Positions 21,816-30,672 of a DNA stretch of 64,000 nucleotides are shown here, piece after piece. This DNA comes from Cupriavidus sp. MP-37 (GTDB lineage Bacteria; Pseudomonadota; Gammaproteobacteria; Burkholderiales; Burkholderiaceae). Numbering within the stretch: position 1 is the stretch's first letter; each line of letters starts with the position of its first letter. A program made the translations under genes and the position numbers. The DNA lies in NCBI RefSeq assembly GCF_020618415.1, contig NZ_CP085344.1, positions 1,263,001 to 1,327,000 of the forward strand. Reading direction: 5' to 3'. A model generated the notes under the pieces. That model was given only the letters and a program-made list of their open reading frames with translations. It did no database searches and was not told where the DNA came from.

Positions 21816-24164
21816 ATGTCCGACCTGCTCGCCAACCTGAACGCCGAACAACTAGCCGCCGTCACCCTGCCTGACGAACCGGCGCTGATCCTGGCGGGCG
21901 CGGGCAGCGGCAAGACGCGCGTGCTGACCACCCGCATCGCCTGGCTGATCCAGAACGGGCACGTCTCGCCCGCGGGCATCCTGGCGGTGACCTTTACCAA
22001 CAAGGCCGCCAAGGAGATGCAGACGCGGCTGTCGTCGATGCTGCCGATCAACACCCGCGGCATGTGGATCGGCACCTTCCACGGCCTGTGCAACCGCATG
22101 CTGCGCGCGCATTTCCGCGACGCCGGGCTGCCCCAGACCTTTGCCATCCTAGACAGCCAGGACCAGCTGTCGGCGCTCAAGCGGCTGCTCAAGTCGCTCA
22201 ACGTCGACGACGAGAAATACCCGGCCAAGAACCTGCAGTACTTCATCAACAACGCCAAGGAGCAGGGCCTGCGCCCGGCCGACGTCGAGGCCAACGACGA
22301 TTTCAACAAGCGCTTCGTCGACCTCTACGCCGCCTACGACATGCAGTGCCAGCGCGAGGGCGTGGTCGACTTCGCCGAGCTGCTGCTGCGCTGCTATGAG
22401 CTGCTGCGCTACAACGACGCCATCCGCCAGCACTACCAGCACCGCTTCCGCCACGTGCTGGTCGACGAGTTCCAGGACACCAACGTGCTGCAGTACCAGT
22501 GGCTCAAGCTGCTGGCCGGCCACGGCACGCGGAACCCGGCCGCGGTCTTTGCCGTGGGCGACGACGACCAGAGCATCTACGCCTTCCGCGGCGCCAATGT
22601 CGGCAACATGCGCGATTTCGAGCATGAGTTCCGCGTGCGCCGGATGATCAAGCTGGAGCAGAACTACCGCTCGCACGGGCATATCCTGGATTCGGCCAAC
22701 CACCTGATCTCGCACAACGCGCGCCGCCTGGGCAAGAACCTGCGCACCGACGCCGGCCACGGCGAGCCGGTGCGGGTGTTCCAGGCTGGCTCCGACGGCC
22801 AGGAGGCCGCCTGGATCATCGAGGAGATCCGCGACCAGATCGCGCAGGGCGCGAGCCGCGCCGAGATCGCCATCCTGTACCGCAGCAATGCGCAGTCGCG
22901 CGTGATCGAGCATGCGCTGTTCTCGGCCGGCATCCCGTATCGCGTCTATGGCGGCCTGCGCTTCTTCGAGCGCGCCGAAATCAAGCACGCGCTGGCCTAC
23001 ATGCAGCTGCTGGAGAACCCGCGCAACGACGCCGCCTTCGGCCGCGTGGTGAACTTCCCCGCGCGCGGCATCGGCGCGCGCTCGCTGGAAGTGCTGCAGG
23101 ACATGGCGCGCCAGTATGACTGCGCGCTGGCCGAGGCGGTGGCCTACGTGCCCGGCGCGGCCGGCAGCAAGCTGGCGGCGTTCACGCGCCTGATCGACGC
23201 CATGCGCGAGGAAACGCGCCGCCTGACGCTGCCCGAGACCGTCGAGTACGTCATCAACAATAGCGGCCTGATCACCTACTACCAGGGCGAGAAGGAAGGC
23301 CAGGACCGCATCGAGAACTTGCAGGAACTGGTCACCGCGGCGCAGGCGTTCGTGACGGAAGAGGGCTACGGGCTCGATGCGCTCGCCGCGGTGATCCCCG
23401 CCGACCGCGCGCCCGCGGCGCCGGCGCTGGCCGACGGCGACCAGGCGCAGCAACTGCTCGATCCCGAGGCGCTGCCGGTGGTGATGACGCCGCTGGTGGC
23501 ATTCCTGACCCACGCCTCGCTCGAGGCCGGCGACAACCAGGCCCAGGCCGGCCAGGACGCGGTGCAGATGATGACCGTGCACGCAGCCAAGGGCCTGGAG
23601 TTCGACGTGGTCTTCATCAGCGGGCTGGAAGAAGGGCTGTTCCCGCACGAGAACAGCATGATGGACCCAGACGGCCTGGAGGAAGAGCGCCGGCTGATGT
23701 ACGTGGCGATCACGCGCGCGCGCAAGCGGCTCTATATGTCGTTCGCGCAAAGCCGCATGCTGCATGGCCAGACCCGCTACCACGTGCGCTCGCGCTTCTT
23801 CGAGGAACTGCCCGAGGCCTCGCTCAAATGGCTGACGCCGCCGGCGCAGGGCTACGGCGGCGTGCGCCGCCAGGAACGCGACAATGCCTGGGGCCGCGAC
23901 TGGTTCCGCAAGCCGGAAGATGTGCCCTATACCGGCACCAGGCCCACCGGCGGCATGGACAACGGCAACGGCTATGCCGATGCCAGGCGTGAGGCCGGCA
24001 CCGGCTTCCGCGTCGGCCAGTCGGTGTTCCACAACAAGTTCGGCGAAGGCGTGATCACCGCGCTGGAAGGCGAAGGCGCGGATGCGCGCGCCAATATCAA
24101 CTTTAAGCGCCACGGGGCCAAGTGGCTGGCGCTGTCGGTGGCGAAGCTGGACGCGATCGATTGA
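21816..24164 (+). CDS. uvrD: UvrD/PcrA-type DNA helicase II
   Basis: 3'-to-5' superfamily 1 helicase acting in nucleotide excision and mismatch repair. The 782-residue product has motif I GAGSGKT at residues 28-34, motif II DEFQDTN, motif III GDDDQSIYAFRGA, the TVHAAKGLEFDVVFI motif V, and AITRARKRLY of motif VI. The C-terminus (GQSVFHNKFGEGVITALEGE) is the Tudor-like domain that binds RNA polymerase in PcrA/UvrD. Longer than E. coli UvrD (720), as is usual in Burkholderiaceae. It diverges from valS and converges on sauU. Confidence 0.95.
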   Translation: MSDLLANLNAEQLAAVTLPDEPALILAGAGSGKTRVLTTRIAWLIQNGHVSPAGILAVTFTNKAAKEMQTRLSSMLPINTRGMWIGTFHGLCNRMLRAHFRDAGLPQTFAILDSQDQLSALKRLLKSLNVDDEKYPAKNLQYFINNAKEQGLRPADVEANDDFNKRFVDLYAAYDMQCQREGVVDFAELLLRCYELLRYNDAIRQHYQHRFRHVLVDEFQDTNVLQYQWLKLLAGHGTRNPAAVFAVGDDDQSIYAFRGANVGNMRDFEHEFRVRRMIKLEQNYRSHGHILDSANHLISHNARRLGKNLRTDAGHGEPVRVFQAGSDGQEAAWIIEEIRDQIAQGASRAEIAILYRSNAQSRVIEHALFSAGIPYRVYGGLRFFERAEIKHALAYMQLLENPRNDAAFGRVVNFPARGIGARSLEVLQDMARQYDCALAEAVAYVPGAAGSKLAAFTRLIDAMREETRRLTLPETVEYVINNSGLITYYQGEKEGQDRIENLQELVTAAQAFVTEEGYGLDALAAVIPADRAPAAPALADGDQAQQLLDPEALPVVMTPLVAFLTHASLEAGDNQAQAGQDAVQMMTVHAAKGLEFDVVFISGLEEGLFPHENSMMDPDGLEEERRLMYVAITRARKRLYMSFAQSRMLHGQTRYHVRSRFFEELPEASLKWLTPPAQGYGGVRRQERDNAWGRDWFRKPEDVPYTGTRPTGGMDNGNGYADARREAGTGFRVGQSVFHNKFGEGVITALEGEGADARANINFKRHGAKWLALSVAKLDAID

Positions 24165-24192
24165 GAAGCGCCGGCCATGCCGGCGCCTCTCA
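24163..24192. terminator. Hairpin between convergent uvrD and sauU
   Basis: GCGCCGGC, loop CAT, GCCGGCGC, with outer GAGA/TCTC pairing, straddling the uvrD stop codon and lying 6 bp before the sauU stop. There is no T-run; it is probably a bidirectional terminator by position. Confidence 0.6.
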
Positions 24193-24198
24193 CAGCGC

Positions 24199-25491
24199 TC
24201 AGGACAGCGCGTGCCGCACTTCGCCGGCCTTGGGCTCGGGACTGTCCACGGTCAGCAGCGGATTGATGAACAGCGACGCCACCGCGCCGACGCCCAGCAA
24301 CGCCCCCGAGATCATGAACGGCAGGTCATAGCTGCCGGTCCGCTCGATCAGGTAGCCGAACACCACCGGCGACACCATGCCGGCCAGGCCGAAGCCGGTG
24401 TTCATCATGCCGCCCGCGGTGCCGGCGTACTTGCCGGCAATGTCCAGCGGCAGGCTCCACAGCACGGCATTGGTCAGCTCCAGGAAGAAGAACGACAGCG
24501 ACAGCAGGATCACCGCGTTGACGGCATCGGCGGTGAAGGTCATCGGCGCGATGAACAGCAGCGAGCCGGCCAGGCCGACGAACAGGATCGCGCCGCGCGC
24601 CAGGCGCAGGTTGCCGGTGCGCCGGTAGAGGCGGTCCGACAGCACGCCGCCGAGCGTGTCGCCGACCACGCCCGCCATCAGCGGCAGCGCGGTGAACAGC
24701 GCCAGCTGCTTCAGGTCGAAACCGCGCGCTTCCTTCAGGTACGAAGGCAGCCACGTCAGGTAGACCCACAGCGACCAGCCGTAGCAGAAGTCGACGAAGG
24801 TCACCAGCCACATGCGGCGGAACAGCCGGCGCCACGGTGTCGGCGCCTTCGCCGCCTGCTGCGAATCGCCGCGCCGGTAGCCGATCTCCTGCAGTTCTTC
24901 CGGCGTGACGCGCTTGTGCTGGTCGGGCGAGTCCTTGAACATCAGCGCGTACAGCACGGTCCAGCCCAGGCTTACCGCACCCAGCACGACAAAGGCCTCG
25001 CGCCATCCCGCCGTGGCGACGATGGCCAGCACGATCGGCGGCGTGATGGCGCCACCCAGCCGCGCGAAACTGTGCGTAATGCCCTGCGCGAAGCCGCGCT
25101 CGGCCACCGGCATCCAGTAGGTGAAGGCGCGCGTGGCGGTCGGGAACGCGCCGCCTTCGCCGACCCCCAGCGCGAAGCGCAATACCACCAGCATCAGCAC
25201 GCTGCCGGCGAAGCCGGTCAGCACCGTGGCCACGCCCCAGATCAGCGACAGCACGATCAGCACCTTCTTGGGCCCGAACTTGTCGGACATCCAGCCGCCG
25301 AGGATCTGCATGGCGGCATAGGGATAGGCAAAGGCCGAGAACACCAGCCCGAGTTGCGATGACGTCAATCCCATCTCTTCGCGGATCAGCGGGGCGGCGA
25401 CCGAGATGTTGACGCGGTCGATATAGGCGATGAAATACATCAGGCACATGACGCCGAGGATCATGTGACGGGTCTTGATGCGTTGCTTCAT
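24199..25491 (-). CDS. sauU: Sulfoacetate MFS transporter (SauU-like)
   Basis: Major facilitator of the anion:cation symporter type, inferred to import sulfoacetate. The 430-residue product starts MKQRIKTRHMILGVMCLMYF and has the DRVNISVAAPLIREEMGL motif and the GWMSDKFGPKKVL loop typical of the ACS family, with 12 helices. The ATG at 25491 is preferred over a GTG at 25497 because AGGAGG lies 5 nt upstream. Assignment to sulfoacetate rests on the neighbourhood: sauT, sauS and a divergent IclR gene match the sauRSTU cluster known from C. necator H16. A 226-bp gap separates it from sauT, wider than normal for an operon. Confidence 0.85.
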   Translation of the reverse strand: MKQRIKTRHMILGVMCLMYFIAYIDRVNISVAAPLIREEMGLTSSQLGLVFSAFAYPYAAMQILGGWMSDKFGPKKVLIVLSLIWGVATVLTGFAGSVLMLVVLRFALGVGEGGAFPTATRAFTYWMPVAERGFAQGITHSFARLGGAITPPIVLAIVATAGWREAFVVLGAVSLGWTVLYALMFKDSPDQHKRVTPEELQEIGYRRGDSQQAAKAPTPWRRLFRRMWLVTFVDFCYGWSLWVYLTWLPSYLKEARGFDLKQLALFTALPLMAGVVGDTLGGVLSDRLYRRTGNLRLARGAILFVGLAGSLLFIAPMTFTADAVNAVILLSLSFFFLELTNAVLWSLPLDIAGKYAGTAGGMMNTGFGLAGMVSPVVFGYLIERTGSYDLPFMISGALLGVGAVASLFINPLLTVDSPEPKAGEVRHALS

Positions 25492-25717
25492 AACCACCTC
25501 CTATGCGCGGCGGGCGCGCGTGGCGTGAGCGGGGCGGCGGCCGGCGCATGGTCCATTGCCATGCGCGTGCGGCTCGTCAGGGGCGCGCCAGGGGCAAGTC
25601 CTGGCCGCGCTGCCCCGTCCTTGAGCAAACAGCTGTGTGTCTCCGTGTGTGTCTCCGGAAATCCTGGGTGGGGGAATGGGCTCCTTGGCGAGGGTTGGGG
25701 AAGGGAAGGGCGTCAGG

Positions 25718-27247
25718 TCAGGCAGGGTCCAGCAGCTTGAGCCGCTGCACCTTGCCGGAGGGCCCGCGCGGCAATTCCGCGATGAAGCGGAATTCCCTGG
25801 GCGTCTTGTAGCGGCCCAGCTCGCGCAGGCAGTGCGCGCGCAGCGCCGCGTCGTCGCAGGCCACGGCCTCGCGCCTGACGATGAAGGCGACGATCTCCTG
25901 CCCGTAGGCCGGGTCGGGCACGCCCACCGCCGCCGCTTCCAGCACGCCCGGATGGCGCAGCAGCGCTTCGTCGATCTCGCGCGGCGCGATGTTCTCGCCG
26001 CCCTTGATGATCAGTTCCTTGGCGCGGCCGGTGATGTAGAAGTAGCCCTGCGCATCGCGGTAGCCGAGGTCGCCGGTGCGCAGCCAGCCGTCGGGCGTGA
26101 AGGCCTCGCGCGTGAGCTCGGGCGCCTTGTAGTAGCCCGCCATCACGTTCTCGCCTTGCAGCACGATCTCGCCGATCTCGCCGTCGGGCAGCGGCCTTCC
26201 GTCGCGCCCCAGCACGCGGGCTTGCGTGCCGGACGGGCGCCCGATGCTGCCGATGCGCCGCTGCCGCGGATCGAGCGGATTGCTGAACGCCGGCGCCGCG
26301 GTCTCGGTCATGCCCATGGTCTCGATCACGCCGATGCCGAAGCGCCGCTCGAACGCCCGATGGTGCTCCGGCGGCAATGCGGCGGAAGCCGAGCGGCAGA
26401 AGCGCACGCCGGCCGGCGCGCGGCCGTCGGGATCGTTGAGCAGGTAGGCGATGATGGTCGGCACCACGTTGAGCCAGGTGCAGCCGTGGCGGGCAATGTC
26501 GTGCCAGAACGCGCTGGCCGAGAAGCGCATCGGCATCACCACCGAGCCGCCATGCACCAGCGGCGCGATCGCGGTCACCACCAGCCCGTTGATGTGGTAC
26601 AGCGGCAGCGTGGCCAGCACGCGATCCCCGGCGCCGAGCGCATGCTCGCGGCTGACGCTGGCGCCGTTGGCGGCGAGGTTGCGGTGGGTCAGCAGCACGC
26701 CCTTGGGCGTGCCGGTGGTGCCCGAGGTGTACATCAGCAGCGCGGGATGGTGCGGCTGCGGTGGCGGCAGAGCAGCGGCGCCGGGCCGCAGTACCGGCAG
26801 CGCGGGCAAAGCGCCACTGTCCGGTGCGGTGACGACCACTGGCACCTCGACGCCGGCTTCGGCCAGTGCCGTGCGGATCGCGGCTTCGCCTTCGGGCGAG
26901 GTGAACACGAGCCGCGTGTCCGAGTGCCCGAGGATGTAGCGCAGTTGCGCCGGCTGGCACAGCAGGTTGATCGGATTGGCCACCAGCCCGCACGCCATGG
27001 TGCCGAGCAGCAGCCGCGCGGTCTGCTCGCCGTTGGGCAGGTACACCGACACCGTCTGGCCGCTGGCGAGGCCGGCTTCGGCATAGCGGCGGCCGAGCGC
27101 AGCCGCGTCGGCAGCCAGGGCGCTGAAGCTGAGCGCGCGGCCGCTGTCGGGAGACAGCAGGTAGGGTTGGCCGGGGGCTTGCGCGGCACGGGCGGCCAGC
27201 AGCGTGGCCAGGGTGTCGAGCACGTCGGGGCGGATGCGCGCGTTCAT
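25718..27247 (-). CDS. sauT: Sulfoacetate-CoA ligase (AMP-forming), SauT-like
   Basis: AMP-forming acyl-CoA ligase inferred to activate sulfoacetate to sulfoacetyl-CoA. The 509-residue product carries the AMP-binding signature YTSGTTGTPKG (residues 173-183), the GMTETAAPAFSNP motif, the hinge GDLGYRDAQGYFYITGRAKE and the C-terminal lysine in RGPSGKVQRLKL. Its start ATGA-type overlaps the sauS stop by 4 bp, indicating translational coupling. In C. necator H16 this order encodes the pathway sulfoacetate to sulfoacetyl-CoA to sulfoacetaldehyde. Without that context it would be only an acyl-CoA ligase. Confidence 0.87.
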   Translation of the reverse strand: MNARIRPDVLDTLATLLAARAAQAPGQPYLLSPDSGRALSFSALAADAAALGRRYAEAGLASGQTVSVYLPNGEQTARLLLGTMACGLVANPINLLCQPAQLRYILGHSDTRLVFTSPEGEAAIRTALAEAGVEVPVVVTAPDSGALPALPVLRPGAAALPPPQPHHPALLMYTSGTTGTPKGVLLTHRNLAANGASVSREHALGAGDRVLATLPLYHINGLVVTAIAPLVHGGSVVMPMRFSASAFWHDIARHGCTWLNVVPTIIAYLLNDPDGRAPAGVRFCRSASAALPPEHHRAFERRFGIGVIETMGMTETAAPAFSNPLDPRQRRIGSIGRPSGTQARVLGRDGRPLPDGEIGEIVLQGENVMAGYYKAPELTREAFTPDGWLRTGDLGYRDAQGYFYITGRAKELIIKGGENIAPREIDEALLRHPGVLEAAAVGVPDPAYGQEIVAFIVRREAVACDDAALRAHCLRELGRYKTPREFRFIAELPRGPSGKVQRLKLLDPA

Positions 27248-28689
27248 TGGCCGACCCTCGCGAAGTAGTCGCCCAGCAGCTCGCGCTCGTCGGGCACGCG
27301 CTCGGCGATCGGTTCGGCGATGCGGGTGATGTTGAGGTATTGCCGCCAGCCGAGGTTGTCCGAGAAGTTGTTGCCGCCCCAGGTGCCGCAGCCCATCGAC
27401 AGCGAGAACGGCAGGCCGTTGTCGAAATTGCCGCCGGTGGCGAAGCAGTGCGCCTGGTTGACGATCACGCGCGCCACCGGCAGTTCCTGCCCGAGCTGCA
27501 GTGCCTGCTGCGGATCGGCCGTATGCAGCCCGACCGAGTGGCCCGCACCCATGTAGTCATAGAGGCTCGCCACGCGCGCCACGGCGGCCGTGAAGTCGGC
27601 GGCGCGATAGAGCGTAAGCACCGGCGAGAGCTTTTCGCCGGAGAAGGGATAGTCGGCGCCGACGCCGGTCTCCGGCACCAGCAGCATGGTCGGCTGCAGC
27701 GCACGCACGCGCGCCAGGCCCGCCAGCTCGGCAATGCGCGTCGCGCTCTGGCCGGTGAAGTCGCCGGCGAGCTTGCCATGCCGCCACATCAGTGCCTGCA
27801 GTCGGGCTTTTTCCTCCGCCGTGAGCAGCACGCCGCCGACCGCGGCCAGTGCTTCGAGCATGGGCTGGTAGACCGCGTCGAGGATCACCAGGCTGTTCTC
27901 CGACGAGCAGCTGGTGGCGTTGTCGAAGGTCTTGGAGCGGACGACCTTTGCCGCCGCATCGGCCAGCGCCGCGCTGCTGTCGACGATGGCGGCAACGTTG
28001 CCGGCGCCGACGCCGAACGCCGGCGTGCCGCAGGTGTAGGCCATGCGCACGTTTGCCTGCGAGCCGGTGGCCACTACCAGATCGGCCTGGCGCATCAACG
28101 CTGCGGTCGAGGCTTTCGATACCGGCGCGGGCAGCATCTGCACCAGGTCCGCGGACAGGCCGGCGCGCGCGAACTCGGCGTGGATGAACGACAGCAGCAA
28201 CTCGCACGTGCCCTGTCCCTTGGGCGAGGGCGCCACCACCACGCTGTTGCCGCACTTGAGCGCGTTGATGATCTTGTTGGCCGGCGTCGCCCCGGGGTTG
28301 GTCGACGGCGTGATCGCGGCGACCACGCCGACCGGACGCGCGATCTCGGTGATGCCGCTGGCCGGGTCACGCGCGATCACGCCGACGGTCTTGCGTCCGT
28401 GCAGGTCGCGCAGCAGGCCCAGGGTCTTGCGATGGTTCTTGCGGATCTTGTCGTCGACGTTGCCAAGGCCGGTGTCGGCCACGGCGCGCTCGGCCAGCAG
28501 GCGGTTGCGCGCGGGCTCCATGATGGCCCACGCGGCGGCGGCCACGGCGATGTCGACGGTGGCCTGGCCGGCACGCGCGAACGCGCGCTGCGCCTGCCGG
28601 GCGCGCGCCACGATCGCATCGACCTGGTCTTCCTGCGCGGGCACATCGGTGGAAGGGGACTGCTGGCGCTGCAGTATCTGCACACTCAT
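27244..28689 (-). CDS. sauS: Sulfoacetaldehyde dehydrogenase (CoA-acylating), SauS-like
   Basis: NAD(P)-linked aldehyde dehydrogenase of the CoA-acylating type, which in the sau pathway reduces sulfoacetyl-CoA to sulfoacetaldehyde. The 481-residue product lacks the usual long ALDH C-terminus and has the acylating-family ITPSTNPGATPANKIINALK segment (about 127-146) and the catalytic Cys261 in NATSCSSENS. First gene of the sau operon; it overlaps sauT by 4 bp. The divergent regulator gene begins 178 bp away. Sulfoacetaldehyde would next be cleaved by Xsc, which is not in this window. Confidence 0.9.
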   Translation of the reverse strand: MSVQILQRQQSPSTDVPAQEDQVDAIVARARQAQRAFARAGQATVDIAVAAAAWAIMEPARNRLLAERAVADTGLGNVDDKIRKNHRKTLGLLRDLHGRKTVGVIARDPASGITEIARPVGVVAAITPSTNPGATPANKIINALKCGNSVVVAPSPKGQGTCELLLSFIHAEFARAGLSADLVQMLPAPVSKASTAALMRQADLVVATGSQANVRMAYTCGTPAFGVGAGNVAAIVDSSAALADAAAKVVRSKTFDNATSCSSENSLVILDAVYQPMLEALAAVGGVLLTAEEKARLQALMWRHGKLAGDFTGQSATRIAELAGLARVRALQPTMLLVPETGVGADYPFSGEKLSPVLTLYRAADFTAAVARVASLYDYMGAGHSVGLHTADPQQALQLGQELPVARVIVNQAHCFATGGNFDNGLPFSLSMGCGTWGGNNFSDNLGWRQYLNITRIAEPIAERVPDERELLGDYFARVGQ

Positions 28690-28827
28690 GGATCGGCTCC
28701 GGGGTTGGGTCAGTTAGGTCCGCCGCGGCGGCCCCGGATCGAATCTAGTGAACCCGGGCAGGCATGCCGTCCCAATTTGTGCGCATTCGCGAGCACGGCT
28801 GCGGGCTGCAACCGGTAATGCAGTTTT

Positions 28828-28847
28828 CGGGACGCCAGGGCGTCCCG
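28828..28847. promoter_or_regulatory. Palindrome in the sauS/sauR divergent region (candidate SauR operator)
   Basis: CGGGACGC, 4-bp spacer CAGG, GCGTCCCG: a perfect 8-bp-arm dyad, 20 bp upstream of the sauR start. It is well placed for an IclR-type regulator that represses its own gene or controls sauS. Confidence 0.5.
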
Positions 28848-28867
28848 GAATCCGCTAAATTGCATCC

Positions 28868-29626
28868 ATGAGCAATCACTCGAACGCCGCCGCGGTGCGC
28901 GCCTTCCGCATCCTGGAGATCCTGTCCGCGGCCGACGGGCCCATGCCGCTGTCGGCCATCGTGCAGCAGATCGGACTGCCCAAGCAGACCGTGCACCGCA
29001 TCCTCAAGCAGCTGGAAAGCACGTGGCTGGTATCGCGCACCGCGGGCAGCCCCGGCTATGAATGTTCGTCACGCGTGCGCCAGCTTGCCGTCAACGTGCT
29101 GATGCAGGCCGGGCCGGCCGCGGCGCGCCACGCGATCCTGCAGCAGCTGGTCGACAAGGTCGGCGAGACCTGCAACCTGACCATGCTGTCGGGCGACGAC
29201 GTGGTCTACCTGGACCGGGTCGAAACGCAATGGCCGCTGCGCATGCACCTGCAGCCGGGCTCGCGCGTGCCGCTGCATTGCACCGCCAGCGGCAAGCTGT
29301 TGCTGGCGTTCCTGCCATGCGCGCAGCGCGAGCGCCTGGTGGCCAACCTGCCGCTGCGCGCGCATTCGGCTCGTACCATCACCGACGCTGCCGCACTGCA
29401 CGCGGAGCTGGCGCAGACGCGGCGGCGGCGCCTGGGCATCAATAACCAGGAAAACCTTGAGGGGATGATTGCGGTGGCGGTGCCGGTGATGCGCAACCGC
29501 AGCCGCGCCTGCGCGGCGATCGCGGTGCAGGCGCCGCTGGCGCGGATGACGATGGACCGGCTGATGGGATTCGTGCCCGACCTGCGCATGGCGGCGGACG
29601 CGATGGTGAAGACGTTCGGGGAGTAG
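28868..29626 (+). CDS. sauR: IclR-family transcriptional regulator (SauR-like)
   Basis: A 252-residue IclR-type regulator with an N-terminal winged HTH (AAAVRAFRILEILSAADGPM then LPKQTVHRILKQLES, residues 7-56) and a C-terminal effector domain containing the NQENLEGMIAVAVP signature and LHCTASGKLLLAF. Divergent from sauSTU, matching the sauR position in C. necator H16, so it very probably responds to sulfoacetate or a downstream intermediate. The ATG at 28868 fits the family start. Confidence 0.9.
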   Translation: MSNHSNAAAVRAFRILEILSAADGPMPLSAIVQQIGLPKQTVHRILKQLESTWLVSRTAGSPGYECSSRVRQLAVNVLMQAGPAAARHAILQQLVDKVGETCNLTMLSGDDVVYLDRVETQWPLRMHLQPGSRVPLHCTASGKLLLAFLPCAQRERLVANLPLRAHSARTITDAAALHAELAQTRRRRLGINNQENLEGMIAVAVPVMRNRSRACAAIAVQAPLARMTMDRLMGFVPDLRMAADAMVKTFGE

Positions 29627-29649
29627 GGAAGGTTCCGAATCCCGATGGT

Positions 29650-29853
29650 TTGCTCCCCTCTCCCGCTCGCGGGAGAGGGGCCGGGGGTGAGGGCAGGCGG
29701 GTCCGATTGCTGAAGCCTGCGGGTAAAACAGTTGGCCTTGCTTGATGTGGTCTCTTGCTAGCCCACCCCTCACCCCAACCCTCTCCCCCTGAGGGGAGAG
29801 GGAGAACACCTTGCTTGGGCTAGCTCGGGCGGCCTGGGCGCACCCAAGACCGT
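29650..29853. repeat. Dispersed inverted-repeat element, copy 3 (subfamily A)
   Basis: Same arms as the other copies (GCTCCCCTCTCCCGC) and a right part ending CTCTCCCC..GGGGAGAGGG. The tail GCTAGCTCGGGCGGC.TGGG.GCACCCAA is shared with the copy at 3614 only, so these two form one subfamily. It fills the gap between the convergent sauR and the BPSS1780-like gene. Confidence 0.8.
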
Positions 29854-29869
29854 GCTCGCCTCAGGCGCT

Positions 29870-30667
29870 TCAGACCACCGGCGCTGCCGGCTCAACCCCC
29901 GGCGGCGTCACGTTGAAACACCCGCGGTACGTCGCATAGAACGAGCAATACAGAATCGCCAGCATCAGCAGCGAATACGGCGTGACCAGGAACGACAGCA
30001 CCGTCTCGGCGCCGAAGGCGCTGAACACGGCTTCCAGGAAGAACGGGATCGCCACCAGCAGCATCGCGAACAGCACCGCGTAGGTGAAGAACGCGCCGCG
30101 GTTGCGCCAGCACGCGGTCCAGCTGAAGAACAGCGCCTTGACCGGCGGCACGCCGTGCCACGCCGCCAGCAGCGGGGCGAACCAGAACATCATCGCGATC
30201 GGCGTGTACAGCAGCGCGCCGATCAGCATGGCGTAGTAGAGCTGGCGCACCGCCTCGGCGGTCGGTGCTTCCTCTTTCAGCACGATCGGCACCAGCGCGC
30301 TCATGTCGACCACCGCGCCGGCGATCAGCCCAAGAATGAACACCAGCCCGGCGTAGATGCCGCCCAGCACCAGCAGGTTGCGCGTGGCTTCCTTGCCGTT
30401 GGCGCGGAAGCCGGCCAGCAGCACGGTGGGCAGCACGCGCTTGTTCTGGATCACGTCGCGGCAGGCGGTCATCACGCCGACCGACAGGCCGGGGGTGACC
30501 ACCAGCAGCGCGATGATGCCGATCAGCGGCACCACGATGGCCAGTTGCGCGGCAATCAGGTAAACGAACAGCAGCATCAGGAAGGTCAGCGGGTTCTTGC
30601 GGAACAGCCAGATGCCCTGGCGGAACCAGGTGTAGCCTTCCTTGGCGGGGACTTCCAGTAGTTGCAT
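29870..30667 (-). CDS. BPSS1780-family membrane protein
   Basis: A 265-residue integral membrane protein with about six hydrophobic segments. The N-terminus MQLLEVPAKEGYTWFRQGIW then LFRKNPLTFLMLL is characteristic of the BPSS1780 family found in Burkholderiaceae, with no assigned function. It starts 5 bp after thrB and is therefore probably co-transcribed with it, as in related genomes. Confidence 0.85.
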   Translation of the reverse strand: MQLLEVPAKEGYTWFRQGIWLFRKNPLTFLMLLFVYLIAAQLAIVVPLIGIIALLVVTPGLSVGVMTACRDVIQNKRVLPTVLLAGFRANGKEATRNLLVLGGIYAGLVFILGLIAGAVVDMSALVPIVLKEEAPTAEAVRQLYYAMLIGALLYTPIAMMFWFAPLLAAWHGVPPVKALFFSWTACWRNRGAFFTYAVLFAMLLVAIPFFLEAVFSAFGAETVLSFLVTPYSLLMLAILYCSFYATYRGCFNVTPPGVEPAAPVV

Positions 30668-30672
30668 ACGGG

